Assembly: GCA_035582835.1 (NCBI GenBank)
Contig: JAYKAV010002009.1
Coordinates: forward strand, 622,634 to 686,633
Direction of reading: 5' to 3'
DNA: 64,000 nucleotides
Origin: Phoebastria nigripes
Lineage: Eukaryota; Chordata; Aves; Procellariiformes; Diomedeidae
Position numbers and translations under genes: made by a program. This document shows positions 24,501-35,700 of this stretch, one piece after another. Below the pieces are notes generated by a model. The model worked only from the letters and a program-made list of their open reading frames with translations. It was not told the DNA's origin and did not search any database. How positions within the stretch are numbered: position 1 is the first letter of the stretch; each line of letters begins with the position of its first letter.

Positions 24501-27500
24501 AACCAGCACAGATGAGGGTTGTATTTGTAACTTTTATATTAAAGACTGACCCAAGACAGATGAACAAAATCACCATATGCTACTGGTATGACAGCTCTTA
24601 CCTGTAGGCCTGGCCAGTAGGCCTCCAGGGACTGAAAAACAGGCATGGACACTGTTCCTTTGTACATCTGAACCCAGAGGTACCAGTCATCAAACTTTGT
24701 GTAATTTTTGATAGCTTTGTTATATTCTATAAAGAAACATAGATGGGTAGGTAATCCAACAAAAAGAATCCTTTTTTAAGAATGAGAGAAGCCCCTTTCT
24801 CACTTGAGCCATGTCAAATGAATGACTTCTCGGGATGCTCACTTTGGTAACTCTTTGTTATCACAGACTGTTCGAATGTATTACAACAAAGGCTTCAGGA
24901 ACAGTCTTGAATGTACCTATTAGATTCTTCTTCTTCTTCCACAGTCCCACGTGCAAAGTTTTTACAGGTGCAGTCAAGGAGGCGTTCCTGGGACCCTTCA
25001 CACAGAAAACAAACTGCTCACCTAGAAACATGGACATCAGCTCCTTGTCCTGCAAGAGAATGGCTCCTTTAACAAGGTATTCAAAGTAGGAGTCCACTCC
25101 AGCCCCAATGCCAGCATCTTGGGCCACCCACTTGGCAGTTATCACATCAATGTGGTTACCAACCTGGAGGAAGTGAGGGGAGGAGGAAAGAGGAAGTTAA
25201 AGTGGAAATAAAGCTAATCTACTAAATTATAATTAAAAAAATCCCCACAACACAACCACACAAGAAAACCTTGACCTTTTTTCAGACCGTCCATTTCACA
25301 GATTCACAATGTCCATACTAACTAGCATCTTCTCCATTACAAGACACGTTTATCAGTATCAGAGAAGTACAAACTGTAGAAAATATAACTTTGGAATTTT
25401 ATGCTTCCAATATAAATGCTGCACTGGCCAAAACAAAACACCATTATGCTACTGTAAAAATGCACAATTTCAACATGATGTGTCTGGTCCTAATTCATAT
25501 CCTACAAAAGAGTAGAGGAGGATGAAGCGGTACAGATACAGAGATGGAGGCCAAGGATATCAAAGACATGCAAGCTGCCATGCTAATATTTAAATAGATC
25601 CTTCAGACCTGGGACTCTTCAGCCTAGAAAGAGACCCAGATGACGGAGAATATAATACACAATCGTGAATTGCTTAACAAAGATGAAAAAAACAAGCTAT
25701 TCAGTTTCTTTCTTGAACAAGGATTAGGGGCATAAACAAAAAAATAAACAGATCCCAAAGCAAATAAAAGGAAACACTTCTTCATACAGCATATGAATAA
25801 ATCTGTTCCACTTCACATATGCAACACTAGGAGCTCACAGGTTCAAAAAGGAGCTATAGAAATTAACTGAAGAAAGATTGACCAGGAGATAGTGAACATG
25901 GAGATAATGCTTCTAGCTCTGGATATTCCCAAAATGCCAAAGCTGTAGAGGCTGGGAGTATCTTGTTGCACTTGCTATGCTCTTATTCTCTTCCGTAGGC
26001 CGTTGTCACACCAGGCATCAGACAGACCTTTTATTTAATCTGTTACAGCTGCTGTTACAAAAACTGCAATACCCAGTAGAAGGCATTTGTCCCCCAACCA
26101 CATCTGTTATGGAACAGAACAATGGCATAATGTTGGGCTGCACCACTAAAGCAGAGATGTGGATGTTGCAGGTGTTCAGGAACAATGTCAAACACGTGAC
26201 TTCAGCCCAGTTATTAGCACTGTCGTTATTTATCTAGTTCTATCTCCTCTCTGATTATGCTTTTTACACTTAGAATTGCATCCACAAAACTATACAAAAA
26301 GCAGGCCAGCAAATTCAAAGTCCATTCCTCACTCACCAGCCCAATATCTGAGCGATTTTTCCACAGTGCCTTTAAAGCCTTCCTGGCAACATCCTCAAAC
26401 ACTGGGTCACCAGTAAGGTGGCTTAAAGTGGCAAATTCCACTATAAATGTACCAATTCCAGCAGTACAGGTAACTGGGGTCTCCCCAGGGTTTACTCCGT
26501 GCAGCAAGTTCACTGTTCCATATGGCATCCCAGTTGGGGTCTGAAAAGCTGAGACACAGTATTTTTGGTTCACATGAGTGTTCACTGTTATGTCTGACGG
26601 ACTGTCAAGCAAACAGGTGCCTCACATTCCACTGCACACAGGCAAGAAGCAGGACTGGAGCAATTGCAGTAACTGCAAAGAACGAAATGAGAGGTAGAGT
26701 GTGATCCTGGGAGGGGCAGAGAGGNTACCCCAAGCTACACAGTCCTGGGAAGGTACTGCAGATCTCTTCCACCCTGCCCAGAGCAGCAGACTGCATCCCT
26801 ACTTTTTTTACAGCACAAGCAGGGTAGTCAAAATAGAACTAAACACAGTGGTCAGCAAAGTGCAAACACTGAGCTTGTGATTACTCAGTGGTAGCCCAGG
26901 GTGCACACCACACAAGGAAACAGTGCCATGCTATCAGGGCACACATCCCAGCAGCAGCCCACAAAGGGGAAGATAAGACTGCATCTTCTTGTCTTTACAA
27001 GCTGCTGTTTCACAGCCTTTATTTATTATTTATATTAAATATATTTCCCCTCAACAAGCAACAGACTGATGTGTTAAGCACATACAACACTTGGCATGCA
27101 TACATACAACTGGTATCATGCATTTCACAATGTCTTCCCCGCAAGCTAAACTTCCTTTGAGCTCAGGGAACGCAGGACTTTTTTATGAGTTTACACATCA
27201 AGCAGTGCCATCTCCATCAAACACGCCAGTCACCTCATGAACTACCGCACAGCAACACAAACCAGACAAGTTCTCACCCGGCAGGAGTTTGCGAGCCGCT
27301 TCCTCTGCCATCCGGAGGAGAGGTCCAGAGCACGGCCAGCCCACTTCTACTTCAACGCCAGCCTTCTTCGACAGCAAGTGAGCGGAGAGGAGACCACCCA
27401 CCACTGGAAGGTGCACAGTAAGAATCCCATTAAAGAATGTGGGGGAGGAATGAAATCTGAAACCAGTTCTATTTATTTGTATTTATCACAATGTTTATGG

Positions 27501-29464
27501 AGAAGGAAAGCGAGATGGCTCATCTTTAACAGCCTAATTCAGTATGCCACAAAAGAGGAGTGGTTGGTTTGTTTCTTCCTGCCTGTTTGCAATGGGTAGC
27601 AGATATATATCTTCCATTATTTTAGAAGCATCAGATCCTACTTTCCCTACTATATCTGCACTGCCCTGCGGACAATCAGAAAGCTAACAGTATAATGAAC
27701 ATGAACCTCTATGAGAGGAATTCTGTTTCATTTCTTCCAGACAGCTTAATGCTTGTGTAAAGTAATACAGCATACCTTCTTAAATGCCTTGGAGAAAAAT
27801 GCCTAGGCCAGTGTCAAGAATTTCAGTGTGACTGACAGAGGCAGGGAGTTATTAACCCTTTTCACAGGCTTGTCTACTGTCACATAACAAGCACAAACAC
27901 AGAGAAATTACACTGCTGCAAAAACTGGCTCAGCGATATTTGACAGGAGAAACAAAAAAGCATAACTAACAGTTTTATTCCTTGCCAGTGTCTTTTAGTT
28001 GGACAGTACTGAAGCAGTTAGGCGTTCAGCTGGGTACAAGACTCCAAAGGCTTTTGTGACTTTCAAGAAAAAAGACAAGTTTCACTTTACGATGCTAAAG
28101 CAAGAAATTAATAATGTCTATTCCAAAACAGCATGTAAAAAAGATAGTATACAATTTGTACTGTTTCAGTGAAAAAGATGCTTATTCCAAAGCTTAAAAC
28201 TTGGCACAAGAATATTGAAACTGCCACGTCTACTTCTGTTTGTGTTGAGACAGGAAGCAGAAAGGTGATGTGCAGAGACAAAAAGGAAATGACATTTGTT
28301 TAGGATTTTCCTCTGTGTTTACATGTCCTGTTACACTGCATTACAAATTCACTCCGACTGCTACCTTGTGTTACCTCTGTGTACAGTTCAGAGACTCGTA
28401 CAGGAAGGTAATCCAGCATAAACACCACGGAAAAACCCACCTCACCTCGAATGTTAGTTTCAAAGACCGATGCATTGACATCAATATCAAAATCCACCCC
28501 TTCCTGAAGTACATTGACAACTCGTTGGAACTCGGAAACATTTCCCAAGATCTGCAGGGGGAGCGGGACAACAGAGAACAAGGCTCAGAGTTCACAGGAA
28601 AACAGAGGCGCAATTCAACATTAGGGGCTAATTCTAGTTTTGTTTGACTATTTCGTGAAATCATTAATTGTACTAAAATAGTACTAAAATAGTACTAAAA
28701 ATAGTACTAAAAAAGCAACTGACTGTTTCATCTCATTTCAAAACATTTTCTTTGCACACTTTATGCCTTTATTCCAGAGTTAGAAGGGGTCAGGGGCAGG
28801 GAGCTCTGGCCACCTGCCTCCCAGGGCTGGAGCGAAACCTCCATCGTCCATTAACAACTGACTCCCCGTCACTACCGCCTAAGAACCAGGCGTGAAGGAG
28901 GAGGCTGACGGCGGCCTTGAGCGGGCTGAAGGCCGGGCTGCAGCCGCGGGTGCGCACGGGGCCGAGCTCCGGGGGCGGGGGGGCAGCTTGTACTCACTAG
29001 CAGGGTGTCCAGGGCGTCGATCAGCGTGAGGGAGAAGCTGTGCGAGGAGAGAAGCGAGGTGAGGCCCGGCGGAGGGGGCACCCAGCGGCGGGGCGCCCCG
29101 GGCCCGGCCCCGCGGCGGGCGGGCGCGATGCCCCGTCCCGGGGGCGGCCCCTACCTGCCCCAGGTGTCCTGCCCGTCGCACGTCAGCGGCCGCAGCTCGT
29201 CGTAGGGGAAGGCGCTCTCCAGGTAGTGCTCGTAGGCGTGGTAGAACATGGCGCGCACCCGCTCCCTGAGGCACAAGCACAGCCCGCTCAGCCCCGGTCC
29301 GGCTCGGCCCCGGTCCGGCTCGGCCCCGGTCCGGCTCGGCCCCGCACTCACCGGTAGGAAGCGACGTCCAGCCCGCGGGCGGCCGCCCCGGTGCCCGCCG
29401 GCAGCGCCGGGAGCCGCAGTGCCCAGAGGCACAGCAAGGAGCCGAGCGAGCGCAGCACGGCCAT
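21095..29464 (-). CDS. EDEM2: EDEM2, ER degradation-enhancing alpha-mannosidase-like protein 2, complete
   Basis: EDEM2 is a glycosyl hydrolase family 47 protein of the ER lumen. With its disulfide partner TXNDC11 it removes the first mannose from N-glycans of misfolded glycoproteins, committing them to ERAD. Eleven exons (29352-29464, 29155-29265, 28998-29037, 28446-28551, 27278-27403, 26337-26548, 25022-25163, 24602-24726, 23735-23879, 22438-22559, 21095-21586) sum to 1734 nt: 577 residues plus stop, human being 578. All junctions are GT-AG and in phase. The product has a hydrophobic signal peptide at about 1-23, then the GH47 barrel, with candidate catalytic acids Glu119 (in FETNIR), Asp260 (in [11 protein letters not shown]) and Glu374 (in RPELIES), and the calcium-site motif NTEAHPID around Thr477. 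Cys67, Cys410 and Cys557 correspond to human Cys65, Cys408 and Cys558; the last is the reported TXNDC11 link. No defect is seen. Confidence 0.98.
21867..21887. repeat. 21-nt poly(A) run
   Basis: Simple homopolymer in EDEM2 intron 10. Confidence 0.9.
22438..22559 (-). CDS. EDEM2: EDEM2 exon 10 (residues 374-414, candidate catalytic Glu374)
   Basis: Acceptor TTTGCAG|AG and donor ACT|GTAAGT. It completes [18 protein letters not shown] and runs to [10 protein letters not shown]. Cys410 corresponds to human Cys408. Phase 0. Confidence 0.97.
23735..23879 (-). CDS. EDEM2: EDEM2 exon 9 (residues 326-373)
   Basis: Acceptor TCTCTCAG|AGC and donor CCTG|GTAAGC. It encodes [20 protein letters not shown] and [20 protein letters not shown], then REGYPLRP. 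Phase 1, splitting the Glu374 codon. Confidence 0.96.
24602..24726 (-). CDS. EDEM2: EDEM2 exon 8 (residues 284-325)
   Basis: Acceptor TTATAG|AATAT and donor CTACAG|GTAAGA. It encodes [20 protein letters not shown], then [20 protein letters not shown], matching human ([20 protein letters not shown]). Confidence 0.96.
25022..25163 (-). CDS. EDEM2: EDEM2 exon 7 (residues 237-283, candidate catalytic Asp260)
   Basis: Acceptor CTCCAG|GTT and donor CTAG|GTGAGC. It encodes [20 protein letters not shown] followed by [20 protein letters not shown]; the Asp in GVDSYFEY is the GH47 acidic residue. Phase 1. Confidence 0.97.
25595..26025 (+). mobile_element. old CR1-type LINE fragment (3' part)
   Basis: The plus strand keeps recognisable CR1 landmarks in order: GACTCTTCAGCCTAGAAAGA, then GGAAACACTTCTTCATACAG, then GGTTCAAAAAGGAGCTA, then GAGGCTGGGAGTAT. 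It is strongly diverged, so an ancient insertion. It lies in EDEM2 intron 6, opposite to the gene. CR1 is the dominant LINE of birds and reptiles. Confidence 0.8.
26337..26548 (-). CDS. EDEM2: EDEM2 exon 6 (residues 166-236)
   Basis: Acceptor TCTCAG|CTT and donor CTG|GTGAGT. It encodes [20 protein letters not shown] and the GH47 core [19 protein letters not shown]. The longest internal coding exon, ending in phase 0. Confidence 0.98.
27278..27403 (-). CDS. EDEM2: EDEM2 exon 5 (residues 124-165)
   Basis: Acceptor TTCCAG|TGG and donor CCGG|GTGAGA. It encodes [20 protein letters not shown] and ends [12 protein letters not shown], nearly identical to human. Phase 1. Confidence 0.97.
28446..28551 (-). 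CDS. EDEM2: EDEM2 exon 4 (residues 89-123, candidate catalytic Glu119)
   Basis: Acceptor CTGCAG|ATC and donor CGAG|GTGAGG. It encodes [16 protein letters not shown], then [16 protein letters not shown]. Glu in FETNIR aligns with human Glu117, whose mutation inactivates the enzyme. Phase 1. Confidence 0.97.
28671..28715. repeat. 11-bp tandem repeat, 4 copies (TACTAAAATAG)
   Basis: Four head-to-tail copies with one A insertion in copy 3 and a substitution in copy 4. It lies in EDEM2 intron 3. Each unit contains TACTAA-type branch-point-like sequence on the plus strand only, so a splicing role for EDEM2 is unlikely. Confidence 0.93.
28998..29037 (-). CDS. EDEM2: EDEM2 exon 3 (residues 75-88)
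   Basis: A 40-nt exon bounded by CGCACAG|C and CTA|GTGAGT encodes [13 protein letters not shown] after a split Ser codon, identical to human over that run. It ends in phase 0. Confidence 0.96.
29155..29265 (-). CDS. EDEM2: EDEM2 exon 2 (residues 38-74)
   Basis: Acceptor CTCAG|GGAG and donor GGCAG|GTAGGG. It encodes [19 protein letters not shown] and the GH47 opening motif [15 protein letters not shown], with Cys67. Only 86 bp of intron separates it from exon 1. Confidence 0.97.
29296..29343. repeat. 16-bp GC-rich tandem repeat, 3 exact copies
   Basis: GGTCCGGCTCGGCCCC is repeated three times and fills more than half of the 86-bp EDEM2 intron 1. It is CpG-rich and likely length-polymorphic. 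Confidence 0.95.
29352..29464 (-). CDS. EDEM2: EDEM2 exon 1 (start, signal peptide, residues 1-37)
   Basis: The ATG at 29462-29464 sits in GGCCATGG context and starts a Leu-rich signal peptide ([19 protein letters not shown]). A longer in-frame reading exists upstream, but this start gives 577 residues and a signal peptide at the very N-terminus. Donor CCG|GTGAGT, phase 2. Confidence 0.94.
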
Positions 29465-29515
29465 GGCCGCGCCCGCCGCCGCCACGCCGCCACGCGCCGC
29501 GCCCCCCGCCGCCAG

Positions 29516-29520
29516 CCAAT
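29516..29520 (+). promoter_or_regulatory. inverted CCAAT box upstream of EDEM2
   Basis: CCAAT on the plus strand (ATTGG in the direction of EDEM2 transcription), 52-56 bp upstream of the ATG. This is NF-Y-like context (AGCCAATGGG). Confidence 0.5.
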
Positions 29521-29539
29521 GGGAGCGGCCGGGGCGGGC

Positions 29540-29551
29540 AGCGCATGCGCA
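29540..29551. promoter_or_regulatory. NRF-1-like site upstream of EDEM2
   Basis: AGCGCATGCGCA matches the NRF-1 palindrome at 11 of 12 positions. It lies next to the CCAAT box, less than 90 bp upstream of the start codon. Confidence 0.5.
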
Positions 29552-29556
29552 CACCG

Positions 29557-29563
29557 CCGGAAG
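29557..29563 (+). promoter_or_regulatory. ETS-family site (CCGGAAG); a second, CTTCCGG, at 29584-29590
   Basis: CCGGAAG and an oppositely oriented CTTCCGG lie 27 bp apart in the EDEM2 promoter island, a GABPA/ELK-type arrangement common near bird and mammal housekeeping start sites. Confidence 0.45.
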
Positions 29564-29799
29564 CGCCGTGCCCCGTCCGTCTGCTTCCGGGGCGCTCCGG
29601 GCGGCGGGGAGAGCGCGGGGATGCGGGGGGGCCGGGGTGCTGGTGCCGCCTGAGGGGCGGCCGCGGGCGGGCTGGACGTGCGGCGCGGCGCGGNGCGGTG
29701 CGGTGCGGCCGGTGCTCCTCCCGCGGGCCGGCCTCGCGGCGGCCGTGGGGCTCTTACTGCGGCCATTATCGCCAGGACTGGAAGTAGCTGCAGTGACCT

Positions 29800-32700
29800 C
29801 CCTGCAGAAGGGGGAGGATCCTGCCTGACTTCACCGGAGGCCGTAACTCCCCGTCGCGGGGACGGGGGGAACGCCCAGGGGCAGAAATGGGTGGCAGCCT
29901 GCTGGGTGGCTTGGAAGGCACTGGGGGAGCTGGCAGTGCTGGAGGTGTGGTGCTCCGACCTGAAAATAAATGTAAGAAACACTGTGACGTTTGTAACACG
30001 GTGTTAAAATATTTTTTTTCACAGTGTGAAAATAAATGTGACAAAGACATATAGTAATGATGCATTACCAGCGGTGGTGCCAGCTGCCTGGGAAGGCGCC
30101 TGTCCCTTGTGGGAAGAGGAGGTGGTACCTGCCACTGCTTCTGCACAGCTCCTGCCTGGAAATGAGCCTGGAAATGGCCCAGAATATTTGTGAAGCAATT
30201 GGGAGTTTCCTGGCCTGTAAGCCTTCCTCCTGAGAATCATCCTCATCCTCTTTCTCCCTCTATTTCAAATCCAGCTTTCCATGAGGTTTGTATCATGCGT
30301 CAGGACCTGCTTCAGAGAAGCCAGCGTCCAAGCCTGTGCGTGGAGCCCGGTGGCGGTGTCACCCTCCCGCGCCGGCAGTGGGCTTCAGATGCCGGCACGC
30401 ACCCTCACATCGGCGCAGGGTGGCTCCGAGGCAGCCAGGCTCGCAGCAGCCCGGTTCCTTGCGAGAGGAATGGGTCCCCTGGGGGTATCGGTGCTGTGGC
30501 TCACATCAGGGAAGATTTCAGAGCCNGTACTCCCAGTGTGATTACACTAATTTTAGCACCCTGCTGTTCAAACAGCAGGTTACATTTTAACATCGGAGCA
30601 ATTGGCAGAGATCTCTCTCCACCTGCATCTTTAGATTTTGATTGATGCACAGTAAATCCTTCCCTTTCTCCCCCATCCGTGCCCATAGGTGAGGAGGAGC
30701 GAGCTGGGACCCTGGCAAGAAGAGAAGTGATAAGCCAGTCCATTGCCTGGCAAAGGTGCAGTGTGTAGAAATCAAAACTAAAGCAGCTTGCTTGCAGGAG
30801 AGGAAGGGGTACAAATAACCCAGCAATTTGTCATCTCATGCTGGCATTTAGCATCANGGAGGGCTGGCTGTTGTTGATGTTCTTTAATAAAATACACCCA
30901 CATTACCCCAAGGCTCCTCACCCGGGGCTGTCCCACTAGGTGTCAGTGCTCCCTCGTGTACCGGCGCGGCTGCCCACGGCTCTGCTCCGTGGCGGCAACA
31001 AAAAGCCACTGAGTAATTTGGACATGTTGTTCATTTGCTGCAGCTGTAATTTAGGTTTCTGCGGCCATTTATCATAAAGCTGTCTGCTTTCTTATTGTGT
31101 GGCTCAAGGCTGCTGGAGTATATCTCGCTGCGTTCCTGGGAGAATCAAACTTGGAGCTGATTTCACTAAAAGCTGTGACAGTACATTACTGGAGTGCATT
31201 TTATTAAAGTTCATTTTCCAGACTTAAATTTAACAGTGTTCTAGACCACTGTCATTTACCATATACTGGAACAGTAATTTCTCTATCAAAGTCAGTTATT
31301 GAATTCTAAAAGTTGACTGAAGTATTTTTGAAACAGATACAGTATGTGAGTTGAAAGAAAAACAGGACAAGACAGAGGCAGAGCCGTACGGTGTCTCTGC
31401 ACGGGCATCAGAAGGAGAAGGTAGGAGCACGCTGCCACCGTGGCCATGGAGGAGATGGACTCCACAGAGGCAGCGTCACGGGCACTAATTGCACTAATTG
31501 AAGTGTGGTAATTGGTCGCTGCACCCCACTAAGCATTTGTAAAATATTTTCATGGAAAAAGATGTAGCTAACTATAACAGAGTTGAGCTGTCCATCGCAA
31601 AAGAGCTTTCTGTCTCTCGACCTGTGAATCGGGCTGTGAACAGCAAAGACCAAAACAAGGGATGAGCAGAGGAGGATGGTGTAAAAATGGGGCTGAATCG
31701 CAGCTCCAGGGACTGATGGGCAAGAAAGCAGCGGCTGGGAGAGCCAGCTGGATCAAAACAGAGCTGGTTGTGAAAAAGCCACTTTTGGTATAGTGCTCAT
31801 CACCCTCCTTACCATTTCTGAGAGCACTTTGGGCAGCTGAGCACCCTGGGGTGGATCTGGGAGGCAGACGGGGCTGTCTCCTCCCAAGCGTTTGCTACTC
31901 TGCCTCCTGACATAGCCGCAGGTTTCTTGCAAGCCCCGCTGAAGCAAGGTGACTCTGTTGTTGCCACCACAAGCCCCACCACAGAGGGGCTGAGAAAACT
32001 GTCGAGAGCCGGGTGGGAGCAGCTCCCGTTGGCAGAGGGGAGCGCGCCGTGCCGCAGCTCAGGGTGTCAGACAGCCCGGGCTGCTGCCGCTGCTNGGCCC
32101 CGGCACGTGGGATAAGCAGCGGCTTCCAGGTGGTGGTGTGGCAATCACCTGCGTGTTTGTTGGTAAACACAAGTACAGCTGGTGGGACGGAAATTATTTG
32201 GGGGAAAGGGTGGTTTTCAGTGTGGCTGTGGCATGTACTAGAGGAATATTAATGTGGTGTGCACATAATATCATGCAAGTTACATAGGCTTTGATGCGAT
32301 AAATCAAAGAAGATGTCAGCAGCGGTGCTTTCAAATGGACAGAGCACGTTACTAAAATATTTAGGCCACATCAGAGTTAAGTGCTTCTTCAGATGCCTCA
32401 CTCCAGCTTGTCAGGCTTTCTGTCTTTATGAAAAGGCCACTGGCAAAATAATACGAAGTTTCATTTGGATGTGGGAGAAGCTGTAATTATAGGGGCATTT
32501 AACACTTTGGTTTATGGCATCTTTAGGCTGAGGACTTGTTTACTACTTGCTATTACCATAAGTGGTGCTGTTGCCCTGCTTGCAATTTTGATGCCCATTA
32601 AGATGGAAACTGTATGTAAATCAGGATCGCCCATTAATATTTATAATTCATGGTGGAATGTAGGAGTTTGTCTGTTATGAGAAGAACCGTAAACAGGAGT

Positions 32701-35700
32701 TTTATGAACACTGAAAACTGTTGCTAAGGTGGTTCGCTTGAAATAATTTTCCTTTGCAGCCGAACATCAATTCTTAATTTTAGTAGCACGCNTAGCAGGA
32801 TGGAAACGATGATTGATTTTTCTCCAAGTGCTGTGGGCTGCTTCAGTCGAGATTTTACTATAAATGACTAGACATTTCCAATTGCTTTTTATAAGTTCAG
32901 AATTGATTTTATTTGTTTAGCACCTGACTAACACAATAAAAGAGAAAAGAAATACAGCCAAATAGAAGACAGAAAACTGATGGGCTACCTGGTTTCTGGC
33001 CTTCCTTTTGATGCCGTGATTTTAAGCCACACTGCAATTTAAAAAAGAAAGAGCTGGACTCGCTGCTGCCTAGCTGTGACTGGTGAGATGTCCCAGCACG
33101 GCAGGGAGTATGAACACAGTAGGTCCCACCAAGGCGGCACTCAGCAAGCAGAAACGACAGCAAAAGATGAGAAAGGGAGAGCTGACGCGGCATCACTCCA
33201 CCGCGCAGCTTCCCTGGCTTCAGCTGGTTCTCTTTAAACATCTTGATTTTTCTTTCACTAACTAACTTAACTAAAATAGTTGCAGAAACTGTAGGTAGGC
33301 AGCAACCAGAGAATTAATGCAGCGAGGGCTCCTGTTCCAAACAGGTCTCTTCCAAACAGGGTCATGCAGAAGCTGCTTGCGCTATGTTCACAAAGAATTG
33401 TGGCTCTGTATAGAGTTGGAATATTTTATGCAAGTCTGGCTTGCTGTTGGGATTTTGACAAGTGAGAAAGCAAAAATAAAACAGCATCAATGTGTCTTGG
33501 TTTTTAGTATGGGGATTTATGGCACCCACGTTACATGACATCGATAAAGTCCAAAGCTGCCACGCTTGTGTGAATGAGGTTTCATTTTCTTTATCCGAGC
33601 TAGGATTTTCCCATAGGGATTGTGGCTTTGATATTCTTTTACCAGGAAGATTTAGAGGTGTTCGGATGATTGGTGTCTGTAGAATACAGATAGGCGAACA
33701 GGGGACAGGCAGCATTTCCCTTTTACATAAATTTGTCGTGTCCCCAACGGCCAAGGAGCAGGTACGCAGCCTTTGGGTGCGGGCAGGGGAGAGGTATGGG
33801 TCTGTCTGCCGTCAGCCCCTTACACCACGAGAGTCAGGGATGTCTGCAGAGGGACTGACTTCTGCATCTTTTATTTTTCTTGGCGGGCTTGCAAAGATAG
33901 AAAAAAAAAAGGGACAAGAAGGGTTATTCAGCCTTATGCATGGTGGGAAAGGGGCAGGAGTTTGGTTATCAGCTCCAGCGCAGCCAGGATTTTAACCTCA
34001 AAGTTCAAAAAACTTGTATGTCTGGGAGAACCCCCACCTTCCACATTCGCATGGCGAACGTGGTAAGAAGGGCTGAGTTTACAGCTGGAGAGAAGCAATG
34101 AGAAAGCCCTCCTGTGGCTCTCTGGAAACAGAAAGAGGTGGCAGAGACATTTTATTCCCTAGTTTATGACCGTGTAAAACAAATTCACTGAAACTTGTCA
34201 CTGAACAAGGATCTCCTGCTGTTAGGTAAAGGTCAGAACAGAGGTGAGTTTGTTTCTCAAAGCAGGAGACAAGGGCTGTGTGCAGGAGCGTCTAACTCTG
34301 CACTGGCAACCGCTGCCAAAGGGGGTGCGGGACTGGGGGAGGCGGGTTTGGAATGCTGTGGGGATTTCCCTTGTATTTGGGAAAAGGGAATTTTGTCCAG
34401 AGGTTTTGGGGGGGGGACAGGGGAGGAAGGGGGACACCACCAGCAGCCACGCTGGGACGGTCCGGGCTCGGGCTGGGGCTGTCAGAGGAGCCCGACTGGC
34501 AGAGAATGCAGCCTGCTCCCGGCTGACACCTTTCTGCGGCGTGGCGTGAACCGCGTGGAGATGCACCAGAACAGATCTGCAGGAGTCACTTCTCTCCAGC
34601 ATTCATCTCCTTTTTGCCTTTTTATTTTTGCTTTCAACCTAAAACTACTTTATTGCCGCTACACAAAGTATGACATATATATGACATATGTTAAGGCAGT
34701 CAGGTGACAACCCTGATGGCTACCTTCTGTCCCTAGACTTATTTTTTGACAGGGGTAAATAGTAAGCTCCTCCCTGGTAGTGTTGTTTCAATCTGCTTGG
34801 GGTAATAATCTGGCAAACCCTGAAAGACATTGTTCTCTGTGAAAATTACTTTGATATTTGATAATTGCCAATTTAGTGACACAGAAATGACCATGAAAAC
34901 AGCACAATCAATCTCCATAAATGTTCATCAACGGAAGCGANTGCCCTGCGGTGCTTGGGAAGGGGATGGTTTGCAGTGGGAAGCCAGAGCAGAGGGAAGC
35001 CCAGTCCCTGCTGGGATCTGTAGGGTTTGGTCGCTGGTTTCAGTGACATGTCCCATGGGGATGCCTGCTCAGCAGGGCTGGCTCACAGGAGCTCTGCACA
35101 GGAGCCAGAGCCACCCGAAGAGCACCGGTGCCCGGTCCTGGCAGGATTTGCGTGAGACCCACGTGCTGGCCACATCTCACTCCTCCCTGCAAGAGGAGTG
35201 ATGAGCTGGGCAACTAAATACAGCCCAAATGCAGCTCAGGCTCTGTTGCCTCTCAGTCTTTCAGGGATCCCATCAATTGGCTGGGAGAGGAATCCCAGCT
35301 GGGTTTTCTGGAATAAATACCTGCTTTTTTTGTCCATGCCGTTGGCACTCAGTGCCTTCAAAACTTACATCCCCCCTTCTGCACTCACACACTGAATAGA
35401 GTAACCTCCTCCTTGTGAGGTCCTGGCCTCCTTTCCTGGGGATCTACCATAATGGCATTTTCAGTGTCTCATCCACGTTTGATGAGAAGGATTCAAGCAG
35501 CAAGNCGATTTTGTTAAAAGCTCTCTCCTTCCTGCTAGGTAGAGGCCTCTGAAGAAGAGGTGAGTTCATTAGCAAAGCTGGAAGGAAATCTTTGCATGCC
35601 AACAGGCTGGACTGGACCCTCCTGGAGAGCGGGTGAGGTGTGCATTGCAGGAACCCCCTCTGGCATGGCTGAGGGTCAGAGCAGAGCCTGCAAAGCAGTG

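Larger units (their letters stand above)
28900..29790. promoter_or_regulatory. EDEM2: CpG island over EDEM2 exons 1-3 and promoter
   Basis: A block of about 0.9 kb with very high GC and CpG density begins inside intron 3 and extends about 330 bp upstream of the ATG. No TATA box and no spaced CCAAT-N9-CCACG ER-stress element are visible in it. Long open frames on both strands here are composition artefacts. Confidence 0.85.

Noticed and set aside
28879..29982. 367-codon minus-strand open frame across the EDEM2 promoter island
   Set aside because: It runs out of frame through the verified EDEM2 exons 1-3 and their introns; composition artefact.
33492..33995. 167-codon plus-strand frame upstream of EDEM2
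   Set aside because: No recognisable domain, no start context and mixed composition; more likely part of a noncoding AT-rich island.
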